This document shows, one piece after another, positions 1-10,269 of a DNA stretch of 64,000 nucleotides. The stretch spans positions 124,001 through 188,000 of the forward strand of contig NZ_JAJLQZ010000005.1 in the NCBI RefSeq assembly GCF_020991375.1, written 5' to 3'. The notes under the pieces were generated by a model. It saw only the letters and a program-made list of their open reading frames with translations. It was not told where the DNA came from and did not search any database. Position numbers and translations under genes: made by a program. Position 1 is the first letter of the stretch. The number at the start of each line of letters is the position of its first letter. This DNA is from Glycomyces amatae. GTDB taxonomy: Bacteria; Actinomycetota; Actinomycetes; Mycobacteriales; Micromonosporaceae.

Positions 1-446
1 GCCACGACGCCTACATCGAGACCCGCCGGCTCATGGCCGACGGCAAGTTCGAGATCTGGGCCCCCAAGGGCCTGCGCGAGTTCGTCTGGAGCCTGCCCCG
101 CTCGGTCGAGACCGCGCTCGTCACCAACGCCCCCCACGCGACCCTGGAGCCGGCACTGGAGCGCCTCGAACTCGACGGCCTGTTCGACCACGTGATCGGC
201 GACGCCGGCAAGCCCGAAGGGCTCGACGCGATCATCGACGAGCTCCTCGAGGAGCGCCCGCCCTCGGCCCTGCTGAGCATCGGCGACATCCCCCGCAACG
301 ACCTCGTGCCCGCCGCCGACCGCGGCTGCGCCACCGCCTACATCGACCATTACGGGCGGCCCTGGCCGCGCGCCACCGCCTCCGGCGCCACGCTCGAGGA
401 GCTCTACCCGTTCATCCACCGGTGGGTGACCGAACAGACCGCTTGA
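1..446 (+). CDS. HAD-family hydrolase, 5'-truncated by window edge
   Basis: The reading frame is open from the first bases and stops at 446, so the N-terminus lies outside the window. The visible 147 residues show the second half of a HAD phosphatase: a core strand ending in LVTNAPH (motif II Thr region), a conserved Lys in GDAGKPEG (motif III) and LLSIGDIPRND (motif IV acidic pair). This fits a phosphoglycolate-phosphatase-like or beta-phosphoglucomutase-like enzyme acting on a small cytosolic phosphoester; the substrate cannot be read. It converges on the MOSC gene across a shared hairpin terminator. Confidence 0.8.
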   Translation, partial: HDAYIETRRLMADGKFEIWAPKGLREFVWSLPRSVETALVTNAPHATLEPALERLELDGLFDHVIGDAGKPEGLDAIIDELLEERPPSALLSIGDIPRNDLVPAADRGCATAYIDHYGRPWPRATASGATLEELYPFIHRWVTEQTA

Positions 447-513
447 GCCTGCGCAGCGCGGGGGCCCGCTACGTGGACCCAGAGTGTCGCACCCGGCGCC
501 TATGCTGGGGGAG

Positions 514-546
514 CGCCCTGAGCCGACCGATCCCCGGCTCAGGGCG
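514..546. terminator. Bidirectional hairpin terminator
   Basis: A perfect 12-bp stem (514-525 with 535-546) around a 9-nt loop lies between the convergent HAD and MOSC genes. There is no T-tract, as is common in actinomycetes. Confidence 0.75.
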
Positions 547-554
547 TCCTGCGC

Positions 555-1256
555 TCAGCCCGCGACCGGGTCGCCCACCGCGATCCGCGCGGCCCCGCCG
601 GTCCGCACGTAGATCCCGAAGAGGTTGCCCAGCTCCTTGACGATGTGCTTGTGCAGGTCCTTGTCGCGCACGTTCGACCCGTCCGGGGTCCAGCTCGGCA
701 GGACGCACCGCTCGCACGCCATGTCCACGGTGAACCCGTGGCCGCCCAACCGGATCGGGGTACCAGGCGCCAGCGCGGCCTCCGCGTAGGGCTCCAGGTC
801 GGCCTCGACGAGCACGTTTGGGCGGAACCGCTCCACCGCGACCTCGCCGCCCCGCTCCTCGCCCAGGCGGCGCACGCTCGCCGCGAACACCACGAGCATC
901 CGGCCGTGGTCCCGGACCGGGCGCACCGCCGCGCCCCGCTCGGCGTCGATGGTCTCGGCCAGGCGCGCGGGCAGCTCCGGGTCGTCCAGGGCCCACGCGG
1001 CCCCGCCCGGCTCGTACAGCACCGGGTCGCCCGAGACGGCGTCGGCGCAGCCGCACTGCGCCGGCCAGGCCGCCTCCCACCCCATCAGCCTCGGGTGGCT
1101 GCCGCCCCAGATCGCCTTGTCGGTGCCCGGCTCGACCAGTCCGAACACGCGGTCGCCGGCCATCCCGTCGGCGTCGACCACCGCGGAGCGGAGCGCCTCG
1201 CCCCGCATGCCCTTCACCGGGTACCGCCACAACTGCTTGATCTCGCCTGTGAACAC
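555..1256 (-). CDS. MOSC domain-containing protein
   Basis: A 233-residue protein with an N-terminal MOSC beta-barrel segment (KQLWRYPVKGMRGE near residue 8) followed by a MOSC domain that contains the conserved cysteine in ACERCVLP. MOSC proteins relate to the C-terminal domain of molybdenum-cofactor sulfurase and to mARC-type reductases; they bind molybdenum cofactor or carry sulfur. No reductase partner is adjacent. The start is GTG at 1256 because no upstream in-frame start exists in the open frame; the RBS is weak. It is monocistronic and divergent from glnA. Confidence 0.85.
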   Translation of the reverse strand: MFTGEIKQLWRYPVKGMRGEALRSAVVDADGMAGDRVFGLVEPGTDKAIWGGSHPRLMGWEAAWPAQCGCADAVSGDPVLYEPGGAAWALDDPELPARLAETIDAERGAAVRPVRDHGRMLVVFAASVRRLGEERGGEVAVERFRPNVLVEADLEPYAEAALAPGTPIRLGGHGFTVDMACERCVLPSWTPDGSNVRDKDLHKHIVKELGNLFGIYVRTGGAARIAVGDPVAG

Positions 1257-1273
1257 GCTGCCAATGTACCGGC

Positions 1274-1354
1274 CTCACGTTTCGGCGGCGATCCGCCGCC
1301 GGGCGCGGAATGGCCGCCCCGCGGCCGGCCGCATAGACCCAGCTCACGTTTCGG
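1274..1354. repeat. Two direct 12-bp repeats upstream of glnA
   Basis: CTCACGTTTCGG occurs exactly at 1274-1285 and again at 1343-1354, in the intergenic region between the MOSC gene and glnA. The spacing and exact identity suggest regulator binding sites. The reverse strand contains GAAAC, a half-element of actinobacterial GlnR boxes, but the partner half-site is poor, so no regulator is assigned. Confidence 0.4.
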
Positions 1355-1429
1355 GGCAGGTTCGCCCTGGTTAACGTCGGGGACACAAACAGGTGAGACA
1401 ATTGCCGCCCCAGGACAGAGGAGGACACC

Positions 1430-2782
1430 ATGGAACGGCAGAAGGAGTTCGTGCTCCGCACGCTCGAAGAGCGCGACATCCGGTTCGTCCGGCTCTGGTT
1501 CACCGACGTTCTCGGCACGCTCAAGTCCGTGAGCGTGGCCCCCGCCGAGCTCGAGTCCGCGTTCGAGGAGGGCATCGGCTTCGACGGCTCCGCCATCGAG
1601 GGCTTCGCGCGCGTCTACGAGTCCGACATGGTCGCCATGCCCGACCCGACCACGTTCCAGGTCTTCCCGTTCGAAGGCCGCGGCATCGGCGAGTCCGCCC
1701 GCATGTTCTGCGACATCCTCACCCCCGAGGGCGCCCCCTCCTGGGCCGACCCGCGCCACGTCCTGCGCCGGGCCCTCTCCAAGGCCGCCGACCGCGGCTT
1801 CACGTTCTACGTGCACCCCGAGATCGAGTTCTTCCTGCTCGCCGACATCGACCCCGAGGGCCGCACCAAGCCGGTCCCCGTCGACGACGGCGGCTACTTC
1901 GACCACACCACGCACTCCACGGCCCGCGACTTCCGCCGCCAGGCGATCCTCGCCCTCGAGCGCGTCGGCATCTCCGTCGAGTACTCCCACCACGAGGTCG
2001 CCCCCGGCCAGCAGGAGATCGACCTGCGCTACGCCGACGCCCTCACCACGGCCGACAACATCATGACGTTCCGGCACATCGTCAAGGAGGTCGCGCTGAC
2101 CAACGGCGTCACCGCCTCCTTCATGCCCAAGCCGTACACCGCGCAGCCCGGCTCGGGCATGCACAGCCACCTCTCCCTCTTCGAAGGCGAGGACAACGCC
2201 TTCCACGACCCGGGCGACGAGCAGCGCCTCTCCAAGACCGCCAAGGCCTTCATCGCCGGGCTCCTGCGCCACGCGCCCGAGTTCACCGCCATCACCAACC
2301 AGTGGGTCAACTCGTACAAGCGCCTGTTCTCCAGCCCGCAGCCCGGCCAGATCTCCGAGGCGCCCTCCTACGTCTCCTGGGGCAAGGCCAACCGCTCCGC
2401 GCTCGTGCGCGTCCCGGTGTACGGCAAGCCGAACTCGGCCCGCGTCGAGATCCGCTCGCTCGACTCGGCCACCAACCCGTACCTCGCCTACGCCGTGCTC
2501 CTCGGCGCCGGCCTCAAGGGCATCGAGGAGGGGTACGAGCTGGCCCCCGGCACCGAGGACGACGTCTCGGCGCTCACCAACGCCGAGCGGGTCGCCGCCG
2601 GCTACCAGCCGCTCCCGTCCAACCTCGTCGAGGCCCTGGACGCCATGGAGTCCTCCGAGCTCGTGCCCGAGGTCCTCGGCGAGCACGTCTTCGACTACTT
2701 CCTGAAGAACAAGCGCCAGGAGTGGGAGGACTACCGCACCCAGGTGACCGCCTTCGAACGCAAGAGGTACATCAATCTGTGA
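1430..2782 (+). CDS. Glutamine synthetase, GlnA2-like
   Basis: A 450-residue type I glutamine synthetase family protein with the N-terminal beta-grasp domain (GTLKSVSV, GFDGSAIEGFARVYESD) and the C-terminal catalytic domain (metal-binding PEIEFFLL and HHEVAPGQQEID, ATP/glutamate region GSGMHSHLSLF, and NRSALVRVP). ATP, ammonia and glutamate (or, in some paralogues, gamma-glutamyl amines) would be used in the cytosol. The loop that carries the adenylylated tyrosine in NLYDLP-type enzymes reads DVSALT here, with Ser380 in the Tyr position. Position and length match mycobacterial GlnA2 beside glnE. A GAGGAGG ribosome site lies before the ATG. It heads a glnA2-amidotransferase-glnE group. Confidence 0.9.
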   Translation: MERQKEFVLRTLEERDIRFVRLWFTDVLGTLKSVSVAPAELESAFEEGIGFDGSAIEGFARVYESDMVAMPDPTTFQVFPFEGRGIGESARMFCDILTPEGAPSWADPRHVLRRALSKAADRGFTFYVHPEIEFFLLADIDPEGRTKPVPVDDGGYFDHTTHSTARDFRRQAILALERVGISVEYSHHEVAPGQQEIDLRYADALTTADNIMTFRHIVKEVALTNGVTASFMPKPYTAQPGSGMHSHLSLFEGEDNAFHDPGDEQRLSKTAKAFIAGLLRHAPEFTAITNQWVNSYKRLFSSPQPGQISEAPSYVSWGKANRSALVRVPVYGKPNSARVEIRSLDSATNPYLAYAVLLGAGLKGIEEGYELAPGTEDDVSALTNAERVAAGYQPLPSNLVEALDAMESSELVPEVLGEHVFDYFLKNKRQEWEDYRTQVTAFERKRYINL

Positions 2783-2799
2783 CCGTTTAGCATGGGGGA

Positions 2800-3486
2800 G
2801 TGACCACCGCACTCGTCATCGAGAACGACCCCGCGCAAGGACTCGGGCGGGCCGCCGCATGGCTCGCCGAGGCCGGCATGGAACTGGACACCGTGCGACC
2901 CCACCTCGGTGAGGCCGTGCCCTACTCCGCCGGGGGGCACGAGGCCCTCATCGCCCTCGGCGGCGGCCGCGGCAAGGACTGGAGCGGCGACCTCGCCGGC
3001 CTCATGGAGACCGCCGTCGCCGACGCCACCCCGACCCTCGCGGTCTGCTCCTCCTCGCGGCTCCTCGCCACCGCCTTCGGCGGCGCGGTCGAGGACCGCG
3101 ACGAGCCCTTCGGCCCCCGGATGCTCGCCAAGCGCGACGCCGCCGGACGCGACCTCGTCTTCGGCCCCGCGCCGATGACCATCGACGTGTTCCGCTGGCG
3201 CCGCCAGGAACTCGTCGCGCTCCCCGAGGACGCCACGCTCCTGGCCGCCTCCCCCCAAGGGGCCCTTGAGATCTTCCGCGTCCGCGACAGCGCCTGGGGC
3301 GTCCAGTCCCACTTCGAGTTCACGCCCGAGCAGCTCGCGGGCTTCGGCGTGTTCGACGAGGCCGTCCTCGCCAAGGCCGCCGAGGTCGACGAGCACATCG
3401 TCGCGACCTGGAAGCCGATCCTCCAGCGGTTCGCGCGCGTCGCCGCGGGCGAGCGGAAGGCCCTGCCCGTCATCGACGCCCGGTAG
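2800..3486 (+). CDS. Class I glutamine amidotransferase-like protein
   Basis: A 228-residue protein with a degenerate class I GATase fold. The probable nucleophile is Cys83 in AVCSSSRLLA, where typical enzymes have G-x-C-x-G. The pair His171/Glu173 in WGVQSHFEF matches the usual HPE motif. The catalytic triad is therefore kept although the oxyanion glycine motif is altered. The likely GTG start at 2800 follows the glnA stop by 17 nt, and the stop overlaps the glnE start by one base, so the three genes look cotranscribed. It probably takes part in glutamine or gamma-glutamyl metabolism (inference). Confidence 0.75.
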   Translation: MTTALVIENDPAQGLGRAAAWLAEAGMELDTVRPHLGEAVPYSAGGHEALIALGGGRGKDWSGDLAGLMETAVADATPTLAVCSSSRLLATAFGGAVEDRDEPFGPRMLAKRDAAGRDLVFGPAPMTIDVFRWRRQELVALPEDATLLAASPQGALEIFRVRDSAWGVQSHFEFTPEQLAGFGVFDEAVLAKAAEVDEHIVATWKPILQRFARVAAGERKALPVIDAR

Positions 3487-6116
3487 TGCCGATGCCCGAC
3501 AGCGACGAGCTGAGACGCTTGGACGAGGCCCGGCTCGCCGTCACCGCGGCCAGCAACGCCCTGGGCGACTTCCTGCGCGCCCGCCCCGAGGCCGCGCCCG
3601 CGCTCACCGAGGACGAGGACGCCGGGCTCGCCCGCGTCCGCGAGGCCGCCGCGTTCGAGCTCAACACCGCCTGGAAGGCGAACCTGCTGCGCATCGCCGC
3701 GGCCGACCTCACCGGCGCGACCGACCTCAAGGACACCTCGGCGGCGCTGTCGCGCCTGGCCGACGCGGTCCTGGCCCGGGGCCTGGAACTGGCCCGCGCC
3801 GAGATCGGCCGCGAGGACGGCGGGACCCGCCTGGCCGTGGTCGCCATGGGCAAGACCGGCGCCGAGGAGCTCAACTACGTCTCCGACGTGGACGTCGTGT
3901 TCGTCGCCGAGGGCGACCTCGACCTGGCCACCCGCCAGGCCGCCCGCATGATCCAGATCGTCGGCCCCGCGACCTGGCCGGTCGACGCGGGCCTGCGGCC
4001 CGAGGGCCGCCACGGCGCCCTCGTGCGCACCGTCGAGTCCTACCAGGCCTACCTCGAGGACTGGGCCCGCACCTGGGAGTTCCAGGCGCTCCTCAAGGCC
4101 CGGCCCGCCGCGGGGGACCTGGCGCTCGGGCTCGACTGGCTCGCCGCGGTGCAGCCGTTCATCTGGGGCGCGGCCGACCGGCCCGGCGTGGTCGCCGACA
4201 TCCGCGACATGCGCCGCAAGGTCGCCGAGTCGGTCCCGGCCGCCGAGCGCCGGTACGAGATCAAGCTCGGCCCCGGCGGCCTGCGGGACATCGAGTTCGC
4301 GGTCCAGCTGCTCCAGCTCGTGCACGGCCGCGGCGACGCCGCGCTGCGGGTCCGCTCGACCCTGGAGGCGCTCGACGTCCTGGTCGCGGGCGGGTACCTG
4401 GCCCGGCGCGACGGCGAGGACCTCGCCGACACGTACGTCTTCCTGCGCACCGTGGAGCACCGGCTCCAGTTGCAGCGGCTGCTGCGCACCCACCGCGTCC
4501 CCGCCGAGGGCGAGGCGCTCCACCACCTCGCGCGGACCCTCGGGTACCGGACCGACGAGGGCTTCCTCGCGGCCTGGCGCGCGCACGCCACGACTGCGCG
4601 CCGCCTGCACGAGAAGCTGCTGTACAAGCCGCTGCTGGACGCGGTCACGCGCGTGCCCACGCACGAGCTGCGGCTGACCGAGTCGGCGGCGGCCTCGCGC
4701 TTGGCGGTGCTCGGCTTCGCCGACCCCGCGAGCGCCCTGACGCACATGAAGAAGCTCACCGAGGGCGTCTCGCGGACCGCGACGGTGCAGCGGGCGCTCC
4801 TGCCGGTCGTCCTCCACGAACTCGCCGACTCGCCCGAGCCCGACCGCGGGCTGCTCGCGTACCGGCAGGTCTCGGACAAGCTCGGCTCGACGCCGTGGTA
4901 CCTGCGGCTGCTGCGCGACGGCGGGCCCGCCGCGGTGCGGCTGGCCCGGCTGCTGGGCACCTCCCGGTACTTCACGAGCCTGCTCCTGCACGTGCCGCAG
5001 TCGCTGCGGTACCTCTCCGACAACGCCGACCTGAGCCCGCGCCCGCGCGAGGAGCTCGCGACCGGGATGCGCCAGGCGGGCGCCCGGCACGCCGAGGCGG
5101 CCGCGGCGATCGGCGCGGTGCGCGCGATCCGCCGCCGCGAGCTCATCCGGATCGCCGCCGCCGACCTGCTCGGGCTGCTCGACGACCAGGCCGTGGGGCT
5201 GGCGCTGTCGGACCTCACCGACGCGGTGCTGGAGGCGGCGCTGGAGATCGCCGCGCGGGACGTCGCCGGCGCGCCGCCGATCGCGGTGATCGGCATGGGC
5301 CGCCTGGGAGGGCGCGAGACCGGGTTCGGCTCGGACGCCGACGTCGTGTTCGTCCACTCCGGTGAGACCGACGAGGAGCGCACGGCGGCGAGGAAGATCG
5401 TCGAGGCCGTGCGGACCCTGCTCGGCGCCCCGACCGCCGATCCGCCGCTGGTGGTCGACCTCGACCTGCGGCCCGAGGGCAAGGGCGGGGCGCTCGCCCC
5501 GAGCTTCGCGGCGTACCGGCGCTACTACGCGGACCGGGCGCGGCTGTGGGAGCGGCAGGCGCTGCTGCGGGCGCGCCCCGTCGCGGGGGACGCGGCGCTG
5601 CGCGAGGCGTGGACGGCGTTCGCCGACGGGGTGCGGTACCGGCCGGGCGGGCTCAGCGAGGCCGAGCGGCTGGAGTTCCGGCGGGTGAAGGCCCGGGTGG
5701 ACTCCGAGCGGCTGCCGCGGGGCGCGGACCCGAACGGGCACACCAAGCTCGGGCGCGGCGGCCTGGTCGACATCGAGTGGGCGGCGCAGCTGCTCCAGCT
5801 CGAGCACGGCGGGGACGCGTCGCTGCGCACGACGCGGACGGTGCCGGCGCTGGAGGCCGCGGCCGCGGCGGGGTACCTGGACCCGGTGGACGCCGCGGCC
5901 CTGCGGGAGGCGTGGGAGTTCGTGTCGCGGGTGCGCAACGACATGACGCTGGCGCGGGGGGTGCCGCGCGACGACCTGCCGCGCTCGGGCCCGGAGCTGG
6001 CCGCGCTGGCGCAGACCCTGGGGTTCGGGGAGGACACCGAGCGGTTCCTGAACCACTACCGGCGCCTGACGCGGCTGGCGCACGAGGCGGCCCACCGGAT
6101 CGTCTACGGCGCCTGA
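3486..6116 (+). CDS. glnE: Glutamine synthetase adenylyltransferase/deadenylase GlnE
   Basis: An 876-residue bifunctional enzyme that adds AMP to, and removes it from, glutamine synthetase. Two nucleotidyltransferase halves are visible: the N-terminal deadenylylase signature VAMGKTGAEELNYVSDVDVV (about residue 120) and the C-terminal adenylyltransferase signature GMGRLGGRETGFGSDADVVF (about residue 600). Each is followed by a GlnD-UTase-like helical segment (KLGPGGLRDIEF and KLGRGGLVDIEW). It is slightly shorter than the usual 940-1000 residues at the N-terminus. The start is GTG overlapping the upstream stop by one base, or ATG at 3492. Its target must be a tyrosine-bearing GlnA elsewhere, since the neighbouring GlnA lacks that tyrosine. 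Confidence 0.95.
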   Translation: MPMPDSDELRRLDEARLAVTAASNALGDFLRARPEAAPALTEDEDAGLARVREAAAFELNTAWKANLLRIAAADLTGATDLKDTSAALSRLADAVLARGLELARAEIGREDGGTRLAVVAMGKTGAEELNYVSDVDVVFVAEGDLDLATRQAARMIQIVGPATWPVDAGLRPEGRHGALVRTVESYQAYLEDWARTWEFQALLKARPAAGDLALGLDWLAAVQPFIWGAADRPGVVADIRDMRRKVAESVPAAERRYEIKLGPGGLRDIEFAVQLLQLVHGRGDAALRVRSTLEALDVLVAGGYLARRDGEDLADTYVFLRTVEHRLQLQRLLRTHRVPAEGEALHHLARTLGYRTDEGFLAAWRAHATTARRLHEKLLYKPLLDAVTRVPTHELRLTESAAASRLAVLGFADPASALTHMKKLTEGVSRTATVQRALLPVVLHELADSPEPDRGLLAYRQVSDKLGSTPWYLRLLRDGGPAAVRLARLLGTSRYFTSLLLHVPQSLRYLSDNADLSPRPREELATGMRQAGARHAEAAAAIGAVRAIRRRELIRIAAADLLGLLDDQAVGLALSDLTDAVLEAALEIAARDVAGAPPIAVIGMGRLGGRETGFGSDADVVFVHSGETDEERTAARKIVEAVRTLLGAPTADPPLVVDLDLRPEGKGGALAPSFAAYRRYYADRARLWERQALLRARPVAGDAALREAWTAFADGVRYRPGGLSEAERLEFRRVKARVDSERLPRGADPNGHTKLGRGGLVDIEWAAQLLQLEHGGDASLRTTRTVPALEAAAAAGYLDPVDAAALREAWEFVSRVRNDMTLARGVPRDDLPRSGPELAALAQTLGFGEDTERFLNHYRRLTRLAHEAAHRIVYGA

Positions 6117-6168
6117 CGCGGCCGGTCCGTCGCGCTTAGACTCGGTCGTGCGCTGACGGGAGGCCCGG

Positions 6169-7236
6169 ATGATCGACTACATGGTCGTCGGCCCCGCGGG
6201 GGTCGAGCACCGCCGGGGCGAGCCGGGCGACCTGCCCGCCGCGGCGGGCCAGGACGCCTTCGTGTGGGCCGCGTTCGACGCGCCCGACGTCCCCGGCGTC
6301 GCCGCCGCCCTCGAAGCCCTGGGCCTGCACCGCCTCGGCGCCCACCCCGGCCTCGCCCCCCACCGGCGCCCCAAGGTGGAGCTCACCGGCCGCGGCGTCA
6401 TGCTCCTGGTCAAGACCGTCTGGTACATCGAGGCCACCCGCCAGGTCGAGACCGGCGACCTCGCCCTCTACACCGACGGGCGCGCCCTCGTGACCGTCAG
6501 GCGCGGCGTCGTGGACCCCGCCGAGGCCGTCCGCGGGCGCCTCGACGACGCCGACTTCCGGTCCGGAGGCGTCGCCGGGGTCGTCCAGGCGCTGTTCGAC
6601 GCCGTGGTCGAGGAGTACGACGGTGCCGTCGAGGACCTCACCGACGACGTCGGCGACCTGGAGCAGGCCGTCTTCTCCGGGCAGCGCGTGGACCGCAACC
6701 AGGACATCTACTTCCTCATCCGGGAGACCCTCGAGTTCCAGAACGCGGTGCGGCCGCTGATCCCCTTGGCGCACATGATCAAAGAGCACCGGACCGGCCA
6801 CAGCGCCCTGGAGGGCGGCCGGATGCGCGAGGTCGCCGGGCGCCTCATCCGGGTCGACGGCGCGATCGAGACCTGCATGAGCCTGCTGACGACGGTGCTC
6901 ACCGCGCACCAGGGGCAGATCGGGACCTGGCAGAACGACGACATGAAGAAGATCTCGGCGTGGGCCGCGATCGCGGTGGTGCCCACGGCGATCGCGGGGG
7001 TATACGGCATGAACTTCGAGTACATGCCCGAGCTCCGTTGGCGGTTCGGCTATCCGGCCGTCATGGTCCTCATGGCGCTCGTCTGCTTTCTGCTCTACCG
7101 CGGTTTCAAGCGCAACGGATGGCTGTTATGCATCGACGGCCATGAGTCCCAATGGGATACGGCGGATATGAGCGAGGGCCGGGACCGCGGTGCGGTTCCG
7201 GCCCTCCGGCCCTGCCTGCCTTCCCCAACACCATAG
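6169..7236 (+). CDS. corA: CorA-family magnesium/cobalt channel
   Basis: A CorA-type divalent-cation channel: a long soluble N-terminal domain, a stalk helix and two C-terminal membrane helices with the signature YGMNF after the first helix (about residue 282). The second helix ends in LLYRGFKRNGWL at about residue 319, where relatives normally stop. Here a TTA codon (7126-7128) replaces the expected stop and the frame runs another 36 residues, straight through a strong hairpin at 7174-7206. The tail looks like read-through into former intergenic DNA. The RBS is GGGAGG before ATG 6169. Confidence 0.9.
   Translation: MIDYMVVGPAGVEHRRGEPGDLPAAAGQDAFVWAAFDAPDVPGVAAALEALGLHRLGAHPGLAPHRRPKVELTGRGVMLLVKTVWYIEATRQVETGDLALYTDGRALVTVRRGVVDPAEAVRGRLDDADFRSGGVAGVVQALFDAVVEEYDGAVEDLTDDVGDLEQAVFSGQRVDRNQDIYFLIRETLEFQNAVRPLIPLAHMIKEHRTGHSALEGGRMREVAGRLIRVDGAIETCMSLLTTVLTAHQGQIGTWQNDDMKKISAWAAIAVVPTAIAGVYGMNFEYMPELRWRFGYPAVMVLMALVCFLLYRGFKRNGWLLCIDGHESQWDTADMSEGRDRGAVPALRPCLPSPTP
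7174..7206 (+). terminator. Long hairpin terminator inside the corA tail
   Basis: A 15-bp stem (7174-7188 with 7192-7206, one G-U pair) with a 3-nt loop. It sits inside the C-terminal extension of the CorA frame, 46 bases after the TTA codon that replaces the family's usual stop. Confidence 0.8.
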
Positions 7237-7358
7237 CGTTGCCGCGCAAAGCGAAAGTGTCGAGGCCGCGCTTTCGCTCCGTGCGCCCGCGGGGCGCGCT
7301 CCCATACCGGTTCATCATGCCGTAATCCAGGAGCATTGAAATTTTTCGATGCGAATGC

Positions 7359-7386
7359 TTGACTTCCCAGGATGCGGCAGTAAAAA
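7359..7386 (+). promoter_or_regulatory. Chitinase promoter candidate
   Basis: TTGACT (7359-7364), a 16-nt spacer and TAAAAA (7381-7386) lie in the only clearly AT-rich patch of the neighbourhood, 45 nt before the chitinase start. The direct-repeat operator known from Streptomyces chitinase genes is not visible. Confidence 0.5.
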
Positions 7387-7430
7387 TAAAGACACCTATC
7401 AGTTAAGTCTCTTTACTTTTGGGAGGAACA

Positions 7431-8891
<1,461 letters not shown>

Positions 8892-8919
8892 ACCGGAGAG
8901 GCTGACCCGCCGGCCTCCG

Positions 8920-9267
8920 CTATGCGGCGATCATGAGCCACAGCGTGGCGACGCTCAGCCCCAGGAACAGCAGCGGTCCGGCGAAGTTGTGGAACACGCG
9001 GGCCTTCACGTGGAGGGCCGTCGCGAGCACGAAGAACACCACCAGGCCGACCGCGGCCGCGATCCCCAGGGGCCGCCAGAACAGGCCGACCGCCAGTCCG
9101 ACGGCGGCCGCGCCCTTGACGAGGCCCAGGAACGGCAGCCACGAGTCGGACAGCCCGACCGCCCGCGAGTTCCGCTTGACCCACTCGGCCCGCATGAAGT
9201 TCGCGACCGACTCGATCGCGTTGAGCGCGATGGTGATCGCGGTGACGATGACGAACGCGGCGAACAA
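8920..9267 (-). CDS. DoxX-like small membrane protein
   Basis: A 115-residue hydrophobic protein with about four membrane helices, resembling the DoxX/DoxD-like family (FAAFVIVTAITIALNAIESV at the start, LHVKARVFHNFAGPLLFLG near the end). The start is TTG at 9267, supported by a GGAGG site five bases upstream; longer readings of the frame run into the divergent regulator. Its role is unknown; DoxX proteins are linked to redox or thiol stress. It diverges from a LysR gene across a 96-bp intergenic region that carries a LysR-type box, so that LysR probably controls it. Confidence 0.75.
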   Translation of the reverse strand: MFAAFVIVTAITIALNAIESVANFMRAEWVKRNSRAVGLSDSWLPFLGLVKGAAAVGLAVGLFWRPLGIAAAVGLVVFFVLATALHVKARVFHNFAGPLLFLGLSVATLWLMIAA

Positions 9268-9350
9268 GGCTCCTCCGTCCTTCCGGCGGACTCTCCGCCG
9301 TGCCCCTCCAGTCTCGGCGCGCCTCCGCGCAACGTCCAATACCAGTATCG

Positions 9351-9365
9351 ATAACCTCTGGTTAT
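9351..9365. promoter_or_regulatory. LysR-type T-N11-A operator
   Basis: ATAACC-TCT-GGTTAT is a perfect 6+6 dyad (T-N11-A class) overlapping the LysR start codon. A second dyad, ATACCAGTAT, lies at 9339-9348. Both fit autoregulation and control of the divergent DoxX-like gene. Confidence 0.65.
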
Positions 9366-10263
9366 GGATGTGGACACGCGGCTCCTGCGCTCGTTCAAGG
9401 CCGTCGCCGAGGACGGGAGCCTCACGCGCGCCGCCGAGCGCCTCTTCATCTCCCAGCCCGCGCTCACCAAGCAGATCAGGCAGCTGGAGCGCTGCGTCGG
9501 GGCGCGCCTGTTCGACCGCTCCAAGGCGGGCATGGCCCTGACCGGGGCCGGGCGGGCGCTGGCCGGGACCGCCACCGCCGTTATCGAGGCCTGGGACGCC
9601 GCCGAGCGCGCCGTCAGGGCGGCCGAGGCCGAGGCCTCCAAGGTGCTCCGCATCGGCTTCCTCGCCAGCGCCGCCAACGAGAAGACCCAGGCGATCCTCG
9701 CCGCCTTCCGCGAACGCCGCCCCGACTGGAGGGTCGAGCTGCGCCAGGCGGGCTGGGGCGATCCGACCGCGGCCCTCGCCTCCGGGGAGGTCGAGGCCGC
9801 GTTCATGCGCCTGCCCTTCCCGGACCAGGACGACTACCGGCTGCTGCCCCTGCTGACCGAGCCGCGCTGCGTCGCGATGGCGGCGGGCCACCGGCTCGCG
9901 GCCCGCGAGTCGCTGCGCTTCGAGGACCTGCTCGACGAGCCGTTCGTGGCGGCCCCCGCACCCACGGGCGCCTTCCGGGACCACTGGGTCGGGGCGGCGG
10001 CCCGGGAGGGCCGGGAGGTGCGGATCGGCGCGGTGACCGAGCACCCCGACGACTGGTTGAGCGCCATAGCGAACGGCGACGGCATCGCCCTCGCGCCCCA
10101 GAGCGCGGCCCGCTACTACGCGCGGCCCGACGTGGTCTACCGCGAGGTCTCCGGGGTCGCCCCCAGCACCGTGGCCCTGGCCTGGCCGAAGCCCCCGCCC
10201 CGGGACGGCGCCCTGGCCGACTTCATCGCCGCCGCGGTCGAGTGCGCCGACGATTCGGCGTGA
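9364..10263 (+). CDS. LysR-family transcriptional regulator
   Basis: A 299-residue LysR regulator. The N-terminal winged helix-turn-helix reads LLRSFKAVAEDGSLTRAAERL and ISQPALTKQIRQLE (residues 6-45). The periplasmic-binding-like effector domain begins near residue 93 (KVLRIGFLASAANEKTQAIL). The ATG at 9364 lies within the operator dyad. It diverges from the DoxX-like gene, its likely target. The ligand is unknown. Confidence 0.9.
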   Translation: MDVDTRLLRSFKAVAEDGSLTRAAERLFISQPALTKQIRQLERCVGARLFDRSKAGMALTGAGRALAGTATAVIEAWDAAERAVRAAEAEASKVLRIGFLASAANEKTQAILAAFRERRPDWRVELRQAGWGDPTAALASGEVEAAFMRLPFPDQDDYRLLPLLTEPRCVAMAAGHRLAARESLRFEDLLDEPFVAAPAPTGAFRDHWVGAAAREGREVRIGAVTEHPDDWLSAIANGDGIALAPQSAARYYARPDVVYREVSGVAPSTVALAWPKPPPRDGALADFIAAAVECADDSA

Positions 10264-10269
10264 AGCGAC

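Noticed and set aside
2922..6095. Very long minus-strand frames opposite glnE and many similar antisense frames
   Set aside because: They are shadows produced by extreme third-position GC; sense-strand domains are unambiguous.
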